From Roseomonas sp. OT10 (GTDB taxonomy: Bacteria > Pseudomonadota > Alphaproteobacteria > Acetobacterales > Acetobacteraceae), in NCBI RefSeq assembly GCF_020991085.1, contig NZ_CP087719.1, positions 4,608,001 to 4,672,000 of the forward strand: DNA of 64,000 nucleotides. Reading direction: 5' to 3'. This document shows, piece by piece, positions 1 to 7,351 of this stretch; position 1 is the first letter of the stretch; each line of letters begins with the position of its first letter. The notes beneath the pieces are model-generated. The model had not been told where the DNA came from. It worked only from the letters and a program-made list of their open reading frames with translations, and made no database searches. A program made the position numbers and the translations under genes.

Positions 1-624
1 GCCAGCGGCTCCGTCTGGTACCGGCACTTCCAGGCCGGTCTCGGCGTACCGCTGGATGCGGTGGAATGGTGGGTCGGCGACATCGAGGGGGTCGGCGAAA
101 CCCCGCCCGCGCCTGACCTGCCCCCCGGCGTCCGGGCAGCCCCGCCCGGGCGCTTCCTGGCCGAGATGCTGGCCAAGGGCGAGATCGACGCGCTGTGGAG
201 CCCACCCCGCCCGACCCTCTACCACGCGGATAACGGCCCCCTCACCCGCCTCTTTCCCGACTTCCGGCCCGTCGAGACGGAATACTACCGGCACACCGGA
301 ATCTTCCCGCCGATGCATGTCATCCTGCTGCGCCGCGACGCCTGGGAGGCCGCGCCCTGGATCGCCCGAAGCCTGACCGACGCCTTCCAGCAGGCCAGCC
401 GCGAGTTCGACGCCTCCCAGCGCGGCTTCCCTGATGCCTTTCCCTGGATGGAAGCGGAGTTCGAGCCGGTGACGAAGCTGCTCGGCCCCGAGCCTTATGC
501 CCATGGCCTGTCCGAGGCGAACCGCAACGCGATGCAGGTTTTCATCGACCAAGCCCTGGCAATCGGCCTGATCCAGCGCCCTGTTGCGGTTGAGGAGTAT
601 TTTGAGGAGTTTCTGCGGAGCTGA
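1..624 (+). CDS. 4,5-dihydroxyphthalate decarboxylase-like protein, 5' end outside window
   Basis: The reading frame is open from base 1, so the start lies upstream and only the last 207 residues are visible. The protein resembles the C-terminal part of the Pht5/4,5-dihydroxyphthalate decarboxylase family, which has the fold of NMT1/THI5 periplasmic binding proteins. Visible features are a W-V-G-D-I-E-G stretch after the first 20 residues, a P-P-R-P-T-L-Y segment, and a YYRHTGIFPPMHVILLRR core followed by a helical tail. In phthalate degradation this enzyme makes protocatechuate. Many homologues are uncharacterised, so decarboxylase activity is an inference. The downstream maleylacetate reductase supports an aromatic-catabolism context. 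Confidence 0.75.
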   Translation, partial: ASGSVWYRHFQAGLGVPLDAVEWWVGDIEGVGETPPAPDLPPGVRAAPPGRFLAEMLAKGEIDALWSPPRPTLYHADNGPLTRLFPDFRPVETEYYRHTGIFPPMHVILLRRDAWEAAPWIARSLTDAFQQASREFDASQRGFPDAFPWMEAEFEPVTKLLGPEPYAHGLSEANRNAMQVFIDQALAIGLIQRPVAVEEYFEEFLRS

Positions 625-1262
625 CCGCACTGCGCCAGGTATCCCAGCACCCAGGCCCAGGACCCGTTGGTGGCCTAAAGGAACGCAGCAGGGTGTAATG
701 CCAACGGCGGAATGACCTGGTCCGTCGTGCTGTGGTGTTCGGGCGTCGGACTGGGAGGGGACGCCGGCCTGCGGCATCGACGCCGTGCGTCGATCCCCGT
801 CCCAGACCCTCCCCTGCCGGGGCCACAAGCGGGCCCCGGTCCCCGCTGGGAGTTAGCTCTACGCGGTGGGCGTCAGCCTGCGGGCTGTACCCTGACGGAG
901 CGCGGACAGGCGGGACTCTGAAGAAGCTTCAGAGGGCGTCCGCGAGGGCTGCAGCCGTACCCGCCGAGGAGCCATGCTCCTCGGCGCCTCGACCCCGTGT
1001 CCGGCTGTCCCGCGGCAGCGCTGATCGGGTCCAGGGCCCGCAGGGTCCTGGCGGAGTGGGGGTACGGGGGCGAGGCAGAGCCTTGCCCCCGGGCCACGGG
1101 CGCCCCCCCCCCCGCGCCGCCATGGGTCAGGGCATCGCACTGCCGATATGATTGCGGGTGCGGCAGAGGTGCCGTCACGCCCAGGCCGCCGTTTTCGCTC
1201 TGCCGCCTTCCCTCGGTGCAAACGGACGAAGTCGGAACCAGGACCTTCGGGAAGGCGGGCGC
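625..1262. other. Hairpin-rich non-coding spacer
   Basis: No convincing gene lies here; the overlapping ORFs are low-complexity Arg/Pro/Gly translations. The stretch contains several strong inverted repeats. An 8-bp stem CCGGGGCC/GGCCCCGG spans 817-839. CTCTGAAG/CTTCAGAG spans 916-934. A 10-bp perfect stem GCCGAGGAGC/GCTCCTCGGC with a 3-base loop spans 963-985. A GGGGGC...GCCCCC stem with an inner GGC/GCC pairing spans 1066-1090. A run of 11 C lies at 1103-1113. The hairpins look like REP-type extragenic palindromes, and the first may also terminate the gene ending at 624. Confidence 0.6.
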
Positions 1263-1287
1263 GGCTCCTACACCTTCGTATAATTGC
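1263..1287 (+). promoter_or_regulatory. Candidate promoter block with TATAAT box, shared with 11232-11256
   Basis: A perfect TATAAT sits at 1279-1284 within CTCCTA...TTCGTATAATT. The 25-bp block matches the minus-strand block at 11232-11256 at 20 of 25 positions. Both lie upstream of chloroperoxidase-like genes. No consensus -35 hexamer was seen, so an activator may be needed. Confidence 0.5.
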
Positions 1288-1342
1288 GTCGCTGCACAAG
1301 CCTTCGATAGAGACCCTCCTGCGATAGCCCTGCAAGGATCTG

Positions 1343-2329
1343 GTGATGCCGGCTGGTCCTCTCCATCCATGTGGGAGTCTCACCGATCCCTGTTCCCGGC
1401 GCACGGTCATGGGGCTTGGCATCACCGCATTGGTGGGCGCCACCGCGCCCCGTGCCATCGCCGGCGCTGCGATTACCCAAGGAGCTCCTGCCATGTCCAG
1501 CGTGACAACCAGAGACGGCGTCGAGATTTTCTACAAGGACTGGGGTCCGAAGGACGCCCAGCCGATCATGTTCCATCATGGCTGGCCGCTGTCGTCCGAT
1601 GACTGGGACACGCAGATGCTGTTCTTCGTGATGAACGGCTACCGCGTCATCGCCCATGACCGGCGAGGCCATGGCCGTTCGGCCCAGGTGAGCGAGGGTC
1701 ACGACATGGACCATTACGCCGCCGACGCCGCCACGGTGGCCGAGCATCTGGACCTGCGCAACGCGGTGCATATCGGGCATTCGACCGGCGGCGGCGAGGT
1801 GGCGCGCTACGTCGCGAAGCATGGCCAGCCGGGCGGCCGCGTCGCCAAGGCCGTGCTGGTTTCCGCCGTTCCGCCGCTGATGCTGAAGACCGCGGGCAAC
1901 CCCGAGGGCCTGCCGATCGAGGTGTTCGACGGCTTCCGCAAGGGCGTCGCCGAGAACCGCGCGCAGCTCTTCCGCGATGTTGCGGCAGGCCCGTTCTATG
2001 GCTTCAACCGTCCCGGCGCGACGGTCTACCAGGGCGTCATCGACAACTGGTGGCGCCAGGGCATGATGGGCGGCGCCAAGGCGCATTACGACGGCATCAA
2101 GGCCTTCTCCGAGACCGACCAGACCGAGGACCTCAAGGCGATCACCGTGCCGACGCTGGTGCTGCACGGCGACGACGACCAGATCGTCCCGATCGCCGAC
2201 GCCGCGTTGAAGTCGATCAAGCTTCTGCGGAACGGCACCTTGAAGGCCTACCCCGGCTATCCGCACGGGATGCTCACCACCCATGCCGACGTGATCAACC
2301 CGGACCTCCTCGCCTTCGTGAAGGGCTGA
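1343..2329 (+). CDS. Chloroperoxidase/arylesterase-type alpha/beta hydrolase
   Basis: This is a non-heme chloroperoxidase-like alpha/beta hydrolase, a family of esterases with perhydrolase side activity. Numbering from the internal ATG at 1493, the nucleophile elbow GHSTGGGEV gives Ser97. The acid lies in HGDDDQ (about 227-229) and the base is His258 in [20 protein letters not shown] forms the oxyanion-hole region. Two starts are plausible. ATG 1493 has an AAGGAG 8 bases upstream and gives the family-typical 278 aa. The longer form from 1343 adds [16 protein letters not shown], which looks like a Tat signal, so the protein may be exported. The candidate promoter at 1263-1287 would serve either start. 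Confidence 0.85.
   Translation: MMPAGPLHPCGSLTDPCSRRTVMGLGITALVGATAPRAIAGAAITQGAPAMSSVTTRDGVEIFYKDWGPKDAQPIMFHHGWPLSSDDWDTQMLFFVMNGYRVIAHDRRGHGRSAQVSEGHDMDHYAADAATVAEHLDLRNAVHIGHSTGGGEVARYVAKHGQPGGRVAKAVLVSAVPPLMLKTAGNPEGLPIEVFDGFRKGVAENRAQLFRDVAAGPFYGFNRPGATVYQGVIDNWWRQGMMGGAKAHYDGIKAFSETDQTEDLKAITVPTLVLHGDDDQIVPIADAALKSIKLLRNGTLKAYPGYPHGMLTTHADVINPDLLAFVKG
1479..1484 (+). promoter_or_regulatory. Strong ribosome-binding site supporting the internal start at 1493
   Basis: AAGGAG lies 8 bases before ATG 1493. It supports a cytoplasmic 278-aa chloroperoxidase, as an alternative to or alongside the longer Tat-signal form starting at 1343. Confidence 0.55.
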
Positions 2330-2391
2330 GCGCCTGGGCGCCGGCGCGCCACAGGAACGGTGACGAGGCATCCCGTGGGAGGGAACCATCC

Positions 2392-3096
2392 ATGACCGCT
2401 TCGCCTCCCCGCGGCGCCACGGTCGTCCTGGTGCACGGCGCCTGGGCCGACGCCTCCAGCTGGCGGAGGGTCATCCCCCTCCTCCAGCGCGAGGGCATCC
2501 CGGTGGTCGCCGTGCAAAACCCGACGACATCCCTGGCCGACGACGTCGCGGCCACGCGGCTCACGCTCGACGCCATCGACGGCCCGGTCGTCCTGGCCGG
2601 GCATAGCTGGGGCGGCACGGTGATTACCGAGGCCGGGAACGAGCCGAAGGTCAAGGCGCTGGTTTTCGTTGCGGCCTTCGCCCCCGATGCGGGACAGTCG
2701 ACCGGCGATCAGGTGGCGGCGCATCCCGCGCCGCCCGGGCTGAGCGGCGTCGTGCCCCATGGCAAGGGCTACCTGAAGATGAGCGTCGAAAGCTGGATCG
2801 CCAACGTCGCGCCCGACCTGCCGGAGGAGGAGGCACGCATTCTCGCCGCGGTCCAGACGCCTCTGGGAGCCGGCACCTTCGGCGACAGGATCGGCACGGC
2901 CGCCTGGTCGAATCGCCCGAGCTGGTACATCGTCTCCCGCGACGACCGCGCGGTCAGCGTCGGGTTGCAGCGGGAGCTCGCCGCACGCCTGAAGGCACGG
3001 ACAACGGAGGTGGCGGCCAGCCACATGTCGTTGCTCTCGCAGCCCCGGGCCGTCGCCGACGTCATCCGCGAGGCCGCCATGGCCTCCGGGGGGTAG
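2392..3096 (+). CDS. Alpha/beta hydrolase (EstC / hydroxynitrile-lyase-like)
   Basis: A 234-aa single-domain alpha/beta hydrolase of the Abhydrolase_6 type. The N-terminal VVLVHGAWADASSWR carries the HG oxyanion motif, and GHSWGG gives nucleophile Ser72. A late VSRDDRAV supplies the acid and AASHMSLLS supplies the base histidine. A GGAGG lies just upstream of ATG 2392. The gene starts 62 bp after the chloroperoxidase-like gene in the same direction, so co-transcription is likely. The substrate cannot be read from the sequence; relatives are esterases or salicylate esterases. Confidence 0.85.
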   Translation: MTASPPRGATVVLVHGAWADASSWRRVIPLLQREGIPVVAVQNPTTSLADDVAATRLTLDAIDGPVVLAGHSWGGTVITEAGNEPKVKALVFVAAFAPDAGQSTGDQVAAHPAPPGLSGVVPHGKGYLKMSVESWIANVAPDLPEEEARILAAVQTPLGAGTFGDRIGTAAWSNRPSWYIVSRDDRAVSVGLQRELAARLKARTTEVAASHMSLLSQPRAVADVIREAAMASGG

Positions 3097-3156
3097 CTCC
3101 CCGCCCGCCGCCAGGGCGAACGGCCACGGGCCCCATCACTCCAGGGAGCACCCACG

Positions 3157-4224
3157 ATGCAGCCCTTCGTCTACGACGCCCTGCCCACGCGCGTGGTGTT
3201 CGGCAGCGGCACGCTGGGACGTGTCGCGGAGGAGGTCCGCATGCTGGGCTGCCGCCGGGTCATGGTCCTCACCGGCATGGAGCAGCGCGGACGAGGGAAC
3301 GCCCTGCTCGCGCAGCTTGGCGATGCCGGGGCCGGGCTTTTCGCCGAGGCGGCGATGCACACGCCCGTCGCGGTGACGGAGCGGGCCCTGGCCGCCGTGG
3401 GAGAGGCGGGCGCCGATGGTCTGGTGGCGCTCGGCGGCGGGTCCGCGATCGGCCTGGGCAAGGCCATCGCCCTGCGCACGGACCTGCCGCAGATCGCGAT
3501 CCCGACCACCTATGCCGGTTCCGAGGCGACCCCCGTGCTCGGCCAGACCGAGGGCGAGCGGAAGACGACGCAGCGGACGCGGAAGGTCCTCCCGGAGGTC
3601 ATCCTCTACGACGTCGACCTGACCCTCACCCTGCCAGCGCCGATGTCCGCCACCTCCGGCCTGAATGCCATCGCCCATGCGGTGGAGGCGCTCTATGCGC
3701 CGGACGGCAATCCCGTCACGGCCAGCCTGGCCGAGCAGGGCATCGCGGCCCTCGCCCAGGCGCTGCCGCCCATCGTCGCCGACCCGGGCGACCGGGAGGC
3801 GCGGTCCGATGCCCTGTTCGGCGCCTGGGCCTGCGGCACCTGCCTGGGGACGGTCAGCATGGGGCTGCACCACCGGCTCTGCCATGTCCTCGGCGGCAGC
3901 TTCGGCCTGCCGCATGCGGCGACGCACGCCATCATCCTGCCGCACGTGGCCGCCTTCAACGCGCGGGAGGCGAGGGGCGCAATGGCCAGGGTGGCGCGGG
4001 CCCTGGGAAGTCCGGACGCCCCCGGCGGTCTGTTCGACCTGGCCGCGCGCCTGGGCGTGCCCAGCGCCCTGCGCGACATCGGCATGCCGGAGGACGGGCT
4101 CGACCGGGCGGCCGCCCTCGCGACCGAGAAGCCCGTCCCGAACCCGCGCCCCGTCACGTCCCGCGCCATCCGCGACCTGCTGGACGACGCCTGGCAAGGC
4201 CGGCGGCCGGGGGCGCGCCGCTGA
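3157..4224 (+). CDS. Maleylacetate reductase (iron-type alcohol dehydrogenase fold)
   Basis: Maleylacetate reductase converts maleylacetate to 3-oxoadipate with NAD(P)H, at the end of hydroxyquinol, resorcinol and chlorocatechol pathways. The 355-aa length is typical. Visible features are the N-terminal FVYDALPTRVVFGSG signature, the nucleotide-binding GGGSAIGLGKAIA near residues 92-104, IPTTYAGSEATPVLGQTE in mid-protein, and conserved histidines in NAIAHAVEALY and HHRLCHVLGGSFGLPHA. It follows the hydrolase by 60 bp and precedes a TctC binding protein by 48 bp. A ring-cleavage dioxygenase is not in the window. Confidence 0.9.
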   Translation: MQPFVYDALPTRVVFGSGTLGRVAEEVRMLGCRRVMVLTGMEQRGRGNALLAQLGDAGAGLFAEAAMHTPVAVTERALAAVGEAGADGLVALGGGSAIGLGKAIALRTDLPQIAIPTTYAGSEATPVLGQTEGERKTTQRTRKVLPEVILYDVDLTLTLPAPMSATSGLNAIAHAVEALYAPDGNPVTASLAEQGIAALAQALPPIVADPGDREARSDALFGAWACGTCLGTVSMGLHHRLCHVLGGSFGLPHAATHAIILPHVAAFNAREARGAMARVARALGSPDAPGGLFDLAARLGVPSALRDIGMPEDGLDRAAALATEKPVPNPRPVTSRAIRDLLDDAWQGRRPGARR

Positions 4225-4272
4225 TCCGCCATCCGCGGATCGCCGTCGGGAACCACGAGCAGGAAGCGCAGC

Positions 4273-5250
4273 ATGCCCATTTCCAGGCGTCGCACTTTGC
4301 TCGCCGCCGCCACGCTGCCGGCCCTGTCCAGGATGGCGGGAGCGCAGCCCGCCGACTGGCCGAAGGGGCCGGTCCGCCTGATCGTGCCTTTTCCGCCGGG
4401 CGGCAGCGTCGACACCCTGGCCCGCATCCTCCAGCCGGGCCTGCAGGAGGAACTCGGCGTGCCGATCGTCATCGAGAACCGGGGTGGCGCGGGGGGCGCG
4501 ATCGGGACCGCGGCCGCCGCCCGCGCGGCGCCGGACGGACAGACCTTCCTGCTCGTCTTCGACAGCCATGCCGTCAACCCCGCGCTGATGCCCAATCCCG
4601 GCTACGACGCGCGGCGCGACTTCGTCCCCGTCATGCTGCTGGGTTCGGCGCCGATGCTGGTGGCCACGCCGAAGGCCCGGCCCTGGCAGGGGCTGCCCGA
4701 GCTGCTGGCCGCCGCCAGGGCGAAGCCGGACACGCTGACCTACGGCACCATCGGCAGCGGCAGCCTGGCCCACCTCGCCATGACGCTGCTGCAGGAGCGT
4801 GCGGGGGTCCGGCTGGTCCACGTGCCCTATCGCGGTGGCGGCCCGCTGAGCACGGCAGCCGCCAGCGGCGAGGTCGATCTGGTCGTCGCGACCAATGCCG
4901 GCCTGGGCGGGCAGGTCGGCCAGACGCTGCGGCCGCTGGCGCAGACCGGCGCACGCCGCTCGCCGCTCTTCCCCGCTCTGCCGACGCTCGGCGAGGCCGG
5001 CGTCGGCGGCATCGATGCGCGCGGCTGGTGGGGGGTGCTGGCCCCATCGCGGACGCCCCCCGGCATCGTGGACCGCTTCCAGGCCGCCCTGGGCCGCACC
5101 CTGGCCAGGCCACCGGTGGCCACGCGACTGTCGGAGACCCTGGGCGTCGACAGCGCCGCCTCGACACCCGCCGCCTTCGGGCAGTTCCTGGACGACCAGA
5201 TCGACACCTGGACGCGCGTGGTGCGGCAGCACGACATACGCCCGGATTAG
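4273..5250 (+). CDS. Tripartite tricarboxylate transporter (Bug/TctC) substrate-binding protein
   Basis: A 325-aa Bug-family periplasmic binding protein. The N-terminus SRRRTLLAAATLP is a twin-arginine-like signal. It is followed by the family hallmarks PVRLIVPFPPGGSVDTLAR and VIENRGGAGGAIGT, and later HVPYRGGGPLS. TctC proteins capture carboxylates for a TctAB membrane pair, or act in sensing. No tctA or tctB is nearby, so this is an orphan binder, which is common in bacteria with many Bug proteins. Co-location with maleylacetate reductase suggests an aromatic or dicarboxylic ligand (inference). Confidence 0.92.
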   Translation: MPISRRRTLLAAATLPALSRMAGAQPADWPKGPVRLIVPFPPGGSVDTLARILQPGLQEELGVPIVIENRGGAGGAIGTAAAARAAPDGQTFLLVFDSHAVNPALMPNPGYDARRDFVPVMLLGSAPMLVATPKARPWQGLPELLAAARAKPDTLTYGTIGSGSLAHLAMTLLQERAGVRLVHVPYRGGGPLSTAAASGEVDLVVATNAGLGGQVGQTLRPLAQTGARRSPLFPALPTLGEAGVGGIDARGWWGVLAPSRTPPGIVDRFQAALGRTLARPPVATRLSETLGVDSAASTPAAFGQFLDDQIDTWTRVVRQHDIRPD

Positions 5251-5260
5251 GACAGGCCCA

Positions 5261-5299
5261 GGGCGGCGCCTTCTCCCCCGGGGGAGGCAAGCGCCGCGC
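5261..5299. terminator. Candidate bidirectional terminator between convergent genes
   Basis: A nested stem-loop has outer arms GCGGCGC (5263-5269) and GCGCCGC (5291-5297), and an inner 14-bp perfect palindrome CTCCCCCGGGGGAG (5273-5286). It sits between the converging TctC and MFS genes. There is no U-tract on either strand. Confidence 0.5.
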
Positions 5300-5302
5300 C
5301 GC

Positions 5303-6946
5303 TCAGGCGCCCCCGCCCGACACCCCCAGCGTGAGGAGGTGCCGCACGACCGGCGGCGCCTCGCCCTGGTGGCAGGCCAGCACGCGCTCCTGCACCGCCT
5401 TGTCGGCGACGGAGACGCGGCCGTGCTGGCGCAGGTGCTCGCTCCAGGAGGCGACGAGGAACCACTCCGTCACCCGTTCCGGCTCCGCGGCATCGGCCAT
5501 CAGCCCCCAGGCGAAGGCGCCGTCGCGCCGGCGGATCGCGCCCAGCGGCGCGGCGGCCGCGCTGAAGGCGGGCTGGTCCGCAAGCGGGACGCGGTATTCG
5601 ATGGTCACCATCACCGGGCCGCTCTCCGGCTCGGCCGTTCCGGCCAGGGCGGGGGCTGGCCAGTGGTGCGAGGGGGTCAGGTCCTCCTCCCCCGCCGGCA
5701 GCGGCAGCAGGCGGGCGAGCAACGCCAGCGCGGCGCAGGCCCCGCCTGCCACGAGCAGCGCGAGACCGATCGAGCTGCGCCCCGCCAGGGCGCCCCACAG
5801 CAGGCTGCCGCCGGTCATCGCCCCGGAGAAGACCGTCAGGTACACCGCCAGCCCGCGCCCGCGCACCCAGCCTGGCAGGACGGACTGCGCGGCGGTGTTG
5901 AGGGTGCTGAGCGCCGCGATCCACGCTGCGCCGACCAGGGCCAGCACCAGGCAGGCGAGCGGGACGCTGCCGACCAGCGCCAGCGCCGCCGTGGCCCCCG
6001 CCATCAGCAGTCCGGCGAGGAGGGCGACGCCCTCGCCCGACAGCGACCGGCGCAGCCGGGGCAGCAGCAGCGCCCCGCCGACCGCCCCGGCCCCGACCGC
6101 CGCCAGCATCAGCCCGTAATCCCCCGCCCCGCCCCCCAGGCTCTGCCGCGCCACCAGCGGCAGCAGCGCCCAGCAGCAGCTCGCCGGCACGAAGAACAGC
6201 ACGGCACGCAGCAGCACGCGGCGCAGCGGCAGGCTGGCGAGGGCATAGCGGAAGCCCGCCCGCACCGCGCCGGCGAACTGTTCCGGAACCTCCGGGATCT
6301 CCTGCCGGCGCTGCCACCAGAGGAGCGCCGCGATGATCACCAGGTAGGAGGAGACGTCGAGCAGATAGGCGGCGGGCACCCCGGCCGAGAGGATCACCAG
6401 CGCCGCCAGGGCAGGCCCGATGGCGCGACTGATGTTGATCCCCAGGCTGTTCAGCGCCACCGCCGGACGCAGGGCGGCACGCGGCACCAGCTCCGGCACG
6501 ATGGCCTGCCAGACCGGCCCGGCCAGCGCGGCGCCGATGCCGGCCAGGAGCGTCAGCCCCAGCAGCGCCCCGGGGCCCAGCAGGCCCAGCGCCGTCAGCG
6601 TGGCCAGGGCGAGGCTGACCAGCGCCAGCCCGGCCTGGATGCCCACCATCAGCCGCCGGCGATCGAGGATGTCCGACAACGCCCCGGCCGGCAGGGACAG
6701 CAGGAAGACCGGCAGGCTGCCCGCGGCCTGGACCAGCGCCACCATGGCGGGGGTCGGCGCCAGCTCCGTCATCATCCAGGCCGAGGCGGTGTCGCGCACC
6801 CAGCCGCCGACATTGCCGATCACCGTCGCCGCCCACAGCACCGCGAAGGCCCGGGTGTGGAAGGGCAGGAAGGCGGATGCCTCCCCGCGGCCCGTCGCGG
6901 CCGCCGGCGCGGCATCCGCGACGGCGGGCTCCCTGGCGCCGCTCAT
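5303..6946 (-). CDS. MFS exporter with C-terminal monooxygenase-like domain (MFS_3 type)
   Basis: A 547-aa major-facilitator protein of the EntS/MFS_3 type. About 12 hydrophobic segments span residues 25-425, with a FLLSLPAGALSDILDRRR loop motif between TM2 and TM3. The last roughly 100 residues form a soluble domain beginning near PVMVTIEYRVPL and ending in VVRHLLTLG, which resembles antibiotic-biosynthesis-monooxygenase/DUF extensions found in this MFS subfamily. It is the last gene of the operon and its start overlaps the DoxX gene stop by 4 bp (6943-6946). Export of an organic product or toxicant is likely; the substrate is unknown. Confidence 0.88.
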   Translation of the reverse strand: MSGAREPAVADAAPAAATGRGEASAFLPFHTRAFAVLWAATVIGNVGGWVRDTASAWMMTELAPTPAMVALVQAAGSLPVFLLSLPAGALSDILDRRRLMVGIQAGLALVSLALATLTALGLLGPGALLGLTLLAGIGAALAGPVWQAIVPELVPRAALRPAVALNSLGINISRAIGPALAALVILSAGVPAAYLLDVSSYLVIIAALLWWQRRQEIPEVPEQFAGAVRAGFRYALASLPLRRVLLRAVLFFVPASCCWALLPLVARQSLGGGAGDYGLMLAAVGAGAVGGALLLPRLRRSLSGEGVALLAGLLMAGATAALALVGSVPLACLVLALVGAAWIAALSTLNTAAQSVLPGWVRGRGLAVYLTVFSGAMTGGSLLWGALAGRSSIGLALLVAGGACAALALLARLLPLPAGEEDLTPSHHWPAPALAGTAEPESGPVMVTIEYRVPLADQPAFSAAAAPLGAIRRRDGAFAWGLMADAAEPERVTEWFLVASWSEHLRQHGRVSVADKAVQERVLACHQGEAPPVVRHLLTLGVSGGGA

Positions 6947-7350
6947 GGCCGGGACCGTTCGGGCCGGGACCGTTCGGGCCGGGCCGTGTCGTGCAGGGCA
7001 AGGAGCAGGAAGGCCCCGGCGAGGCCGAGATGCTCGAAGAAGGCATTGGCGGTCATGAGGCGCTCCGGTCCGGCGGGCAGGGCCCAGTACCGGTTGGCGA
7101 TGGCCGTGGCGACAAGGGTGAAGGCGCAGAGGGCCAGGGCGCCCAGCCAGCGGCCACGGCCGGAGAGGATCATGGCGCTCGCGCCCAGCTCCAGGACGAT
7201 CGCGGCCGCCGCGGCGGCGGCCGGCAGCGGCAGGCCGAAATGCTCCGCCTCCGCCACCGCGCCGGGGAGGTCGAACAGCTTGTTCAGTCCGCCCTGGATA
7301 TAGGCGGCACAGAGGCCGAGCAGGCCCAGCGCCCCCAGTGCCCGGCGCAT
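6943..7350 (-). CDS. DoxX-family integral membrane protein
   Basis: A 135-aa membrane protein with four hydrophobic segments. It begins MRRALGALGLLGLCAAYIQGG and contains a GLNKLFDLPG motif typical of DoxX/DUF4345-like proteins. I chose ATG 7350 because it lies 1 bp after the amidohydrolase stop, whereas the longer frame to 7449 would lie inside that gene. Family members take part in thiosulfate oxidation or redox stress, but most are uncharacterised. It overlaps the MFS gene by 4 bp, suggesting translational coupling. Confidence 0.8.
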   Translation of the reverse strand: MRRALGALGLLGLCAAYIQGGLNKLFDLPGAVAEAEHFGLPLPAAAAAAAIVLELGASAMILSGRGRWLGALALCAFTLVATAIANRYWALPAGPERLMTANAFFEHLGLAGAFLLLALHDTARPERSRPERSRP

Positions 7351-7351
7351 C

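Noticed and set aside
859-1494. Overlapping minus-strand ORFs at 859-1494 and 873-1370 as genes
   Set aside because: Low-complexity translations with no motif, lying over hairpins and the start of the chloroperoxidase gene.
3136-5232. Long open frames opposite real genes, for example 698 codons on minus over 3136-5232, and similar ones over 7436-9529, 17458-18879, 22491-25448 and 28282-30198
   Set aside because: They are antisense to genes with clear family motifs and their translations are Arg/Gly/Ala/Gln-rich without domains, as expected from third-position GC bias.
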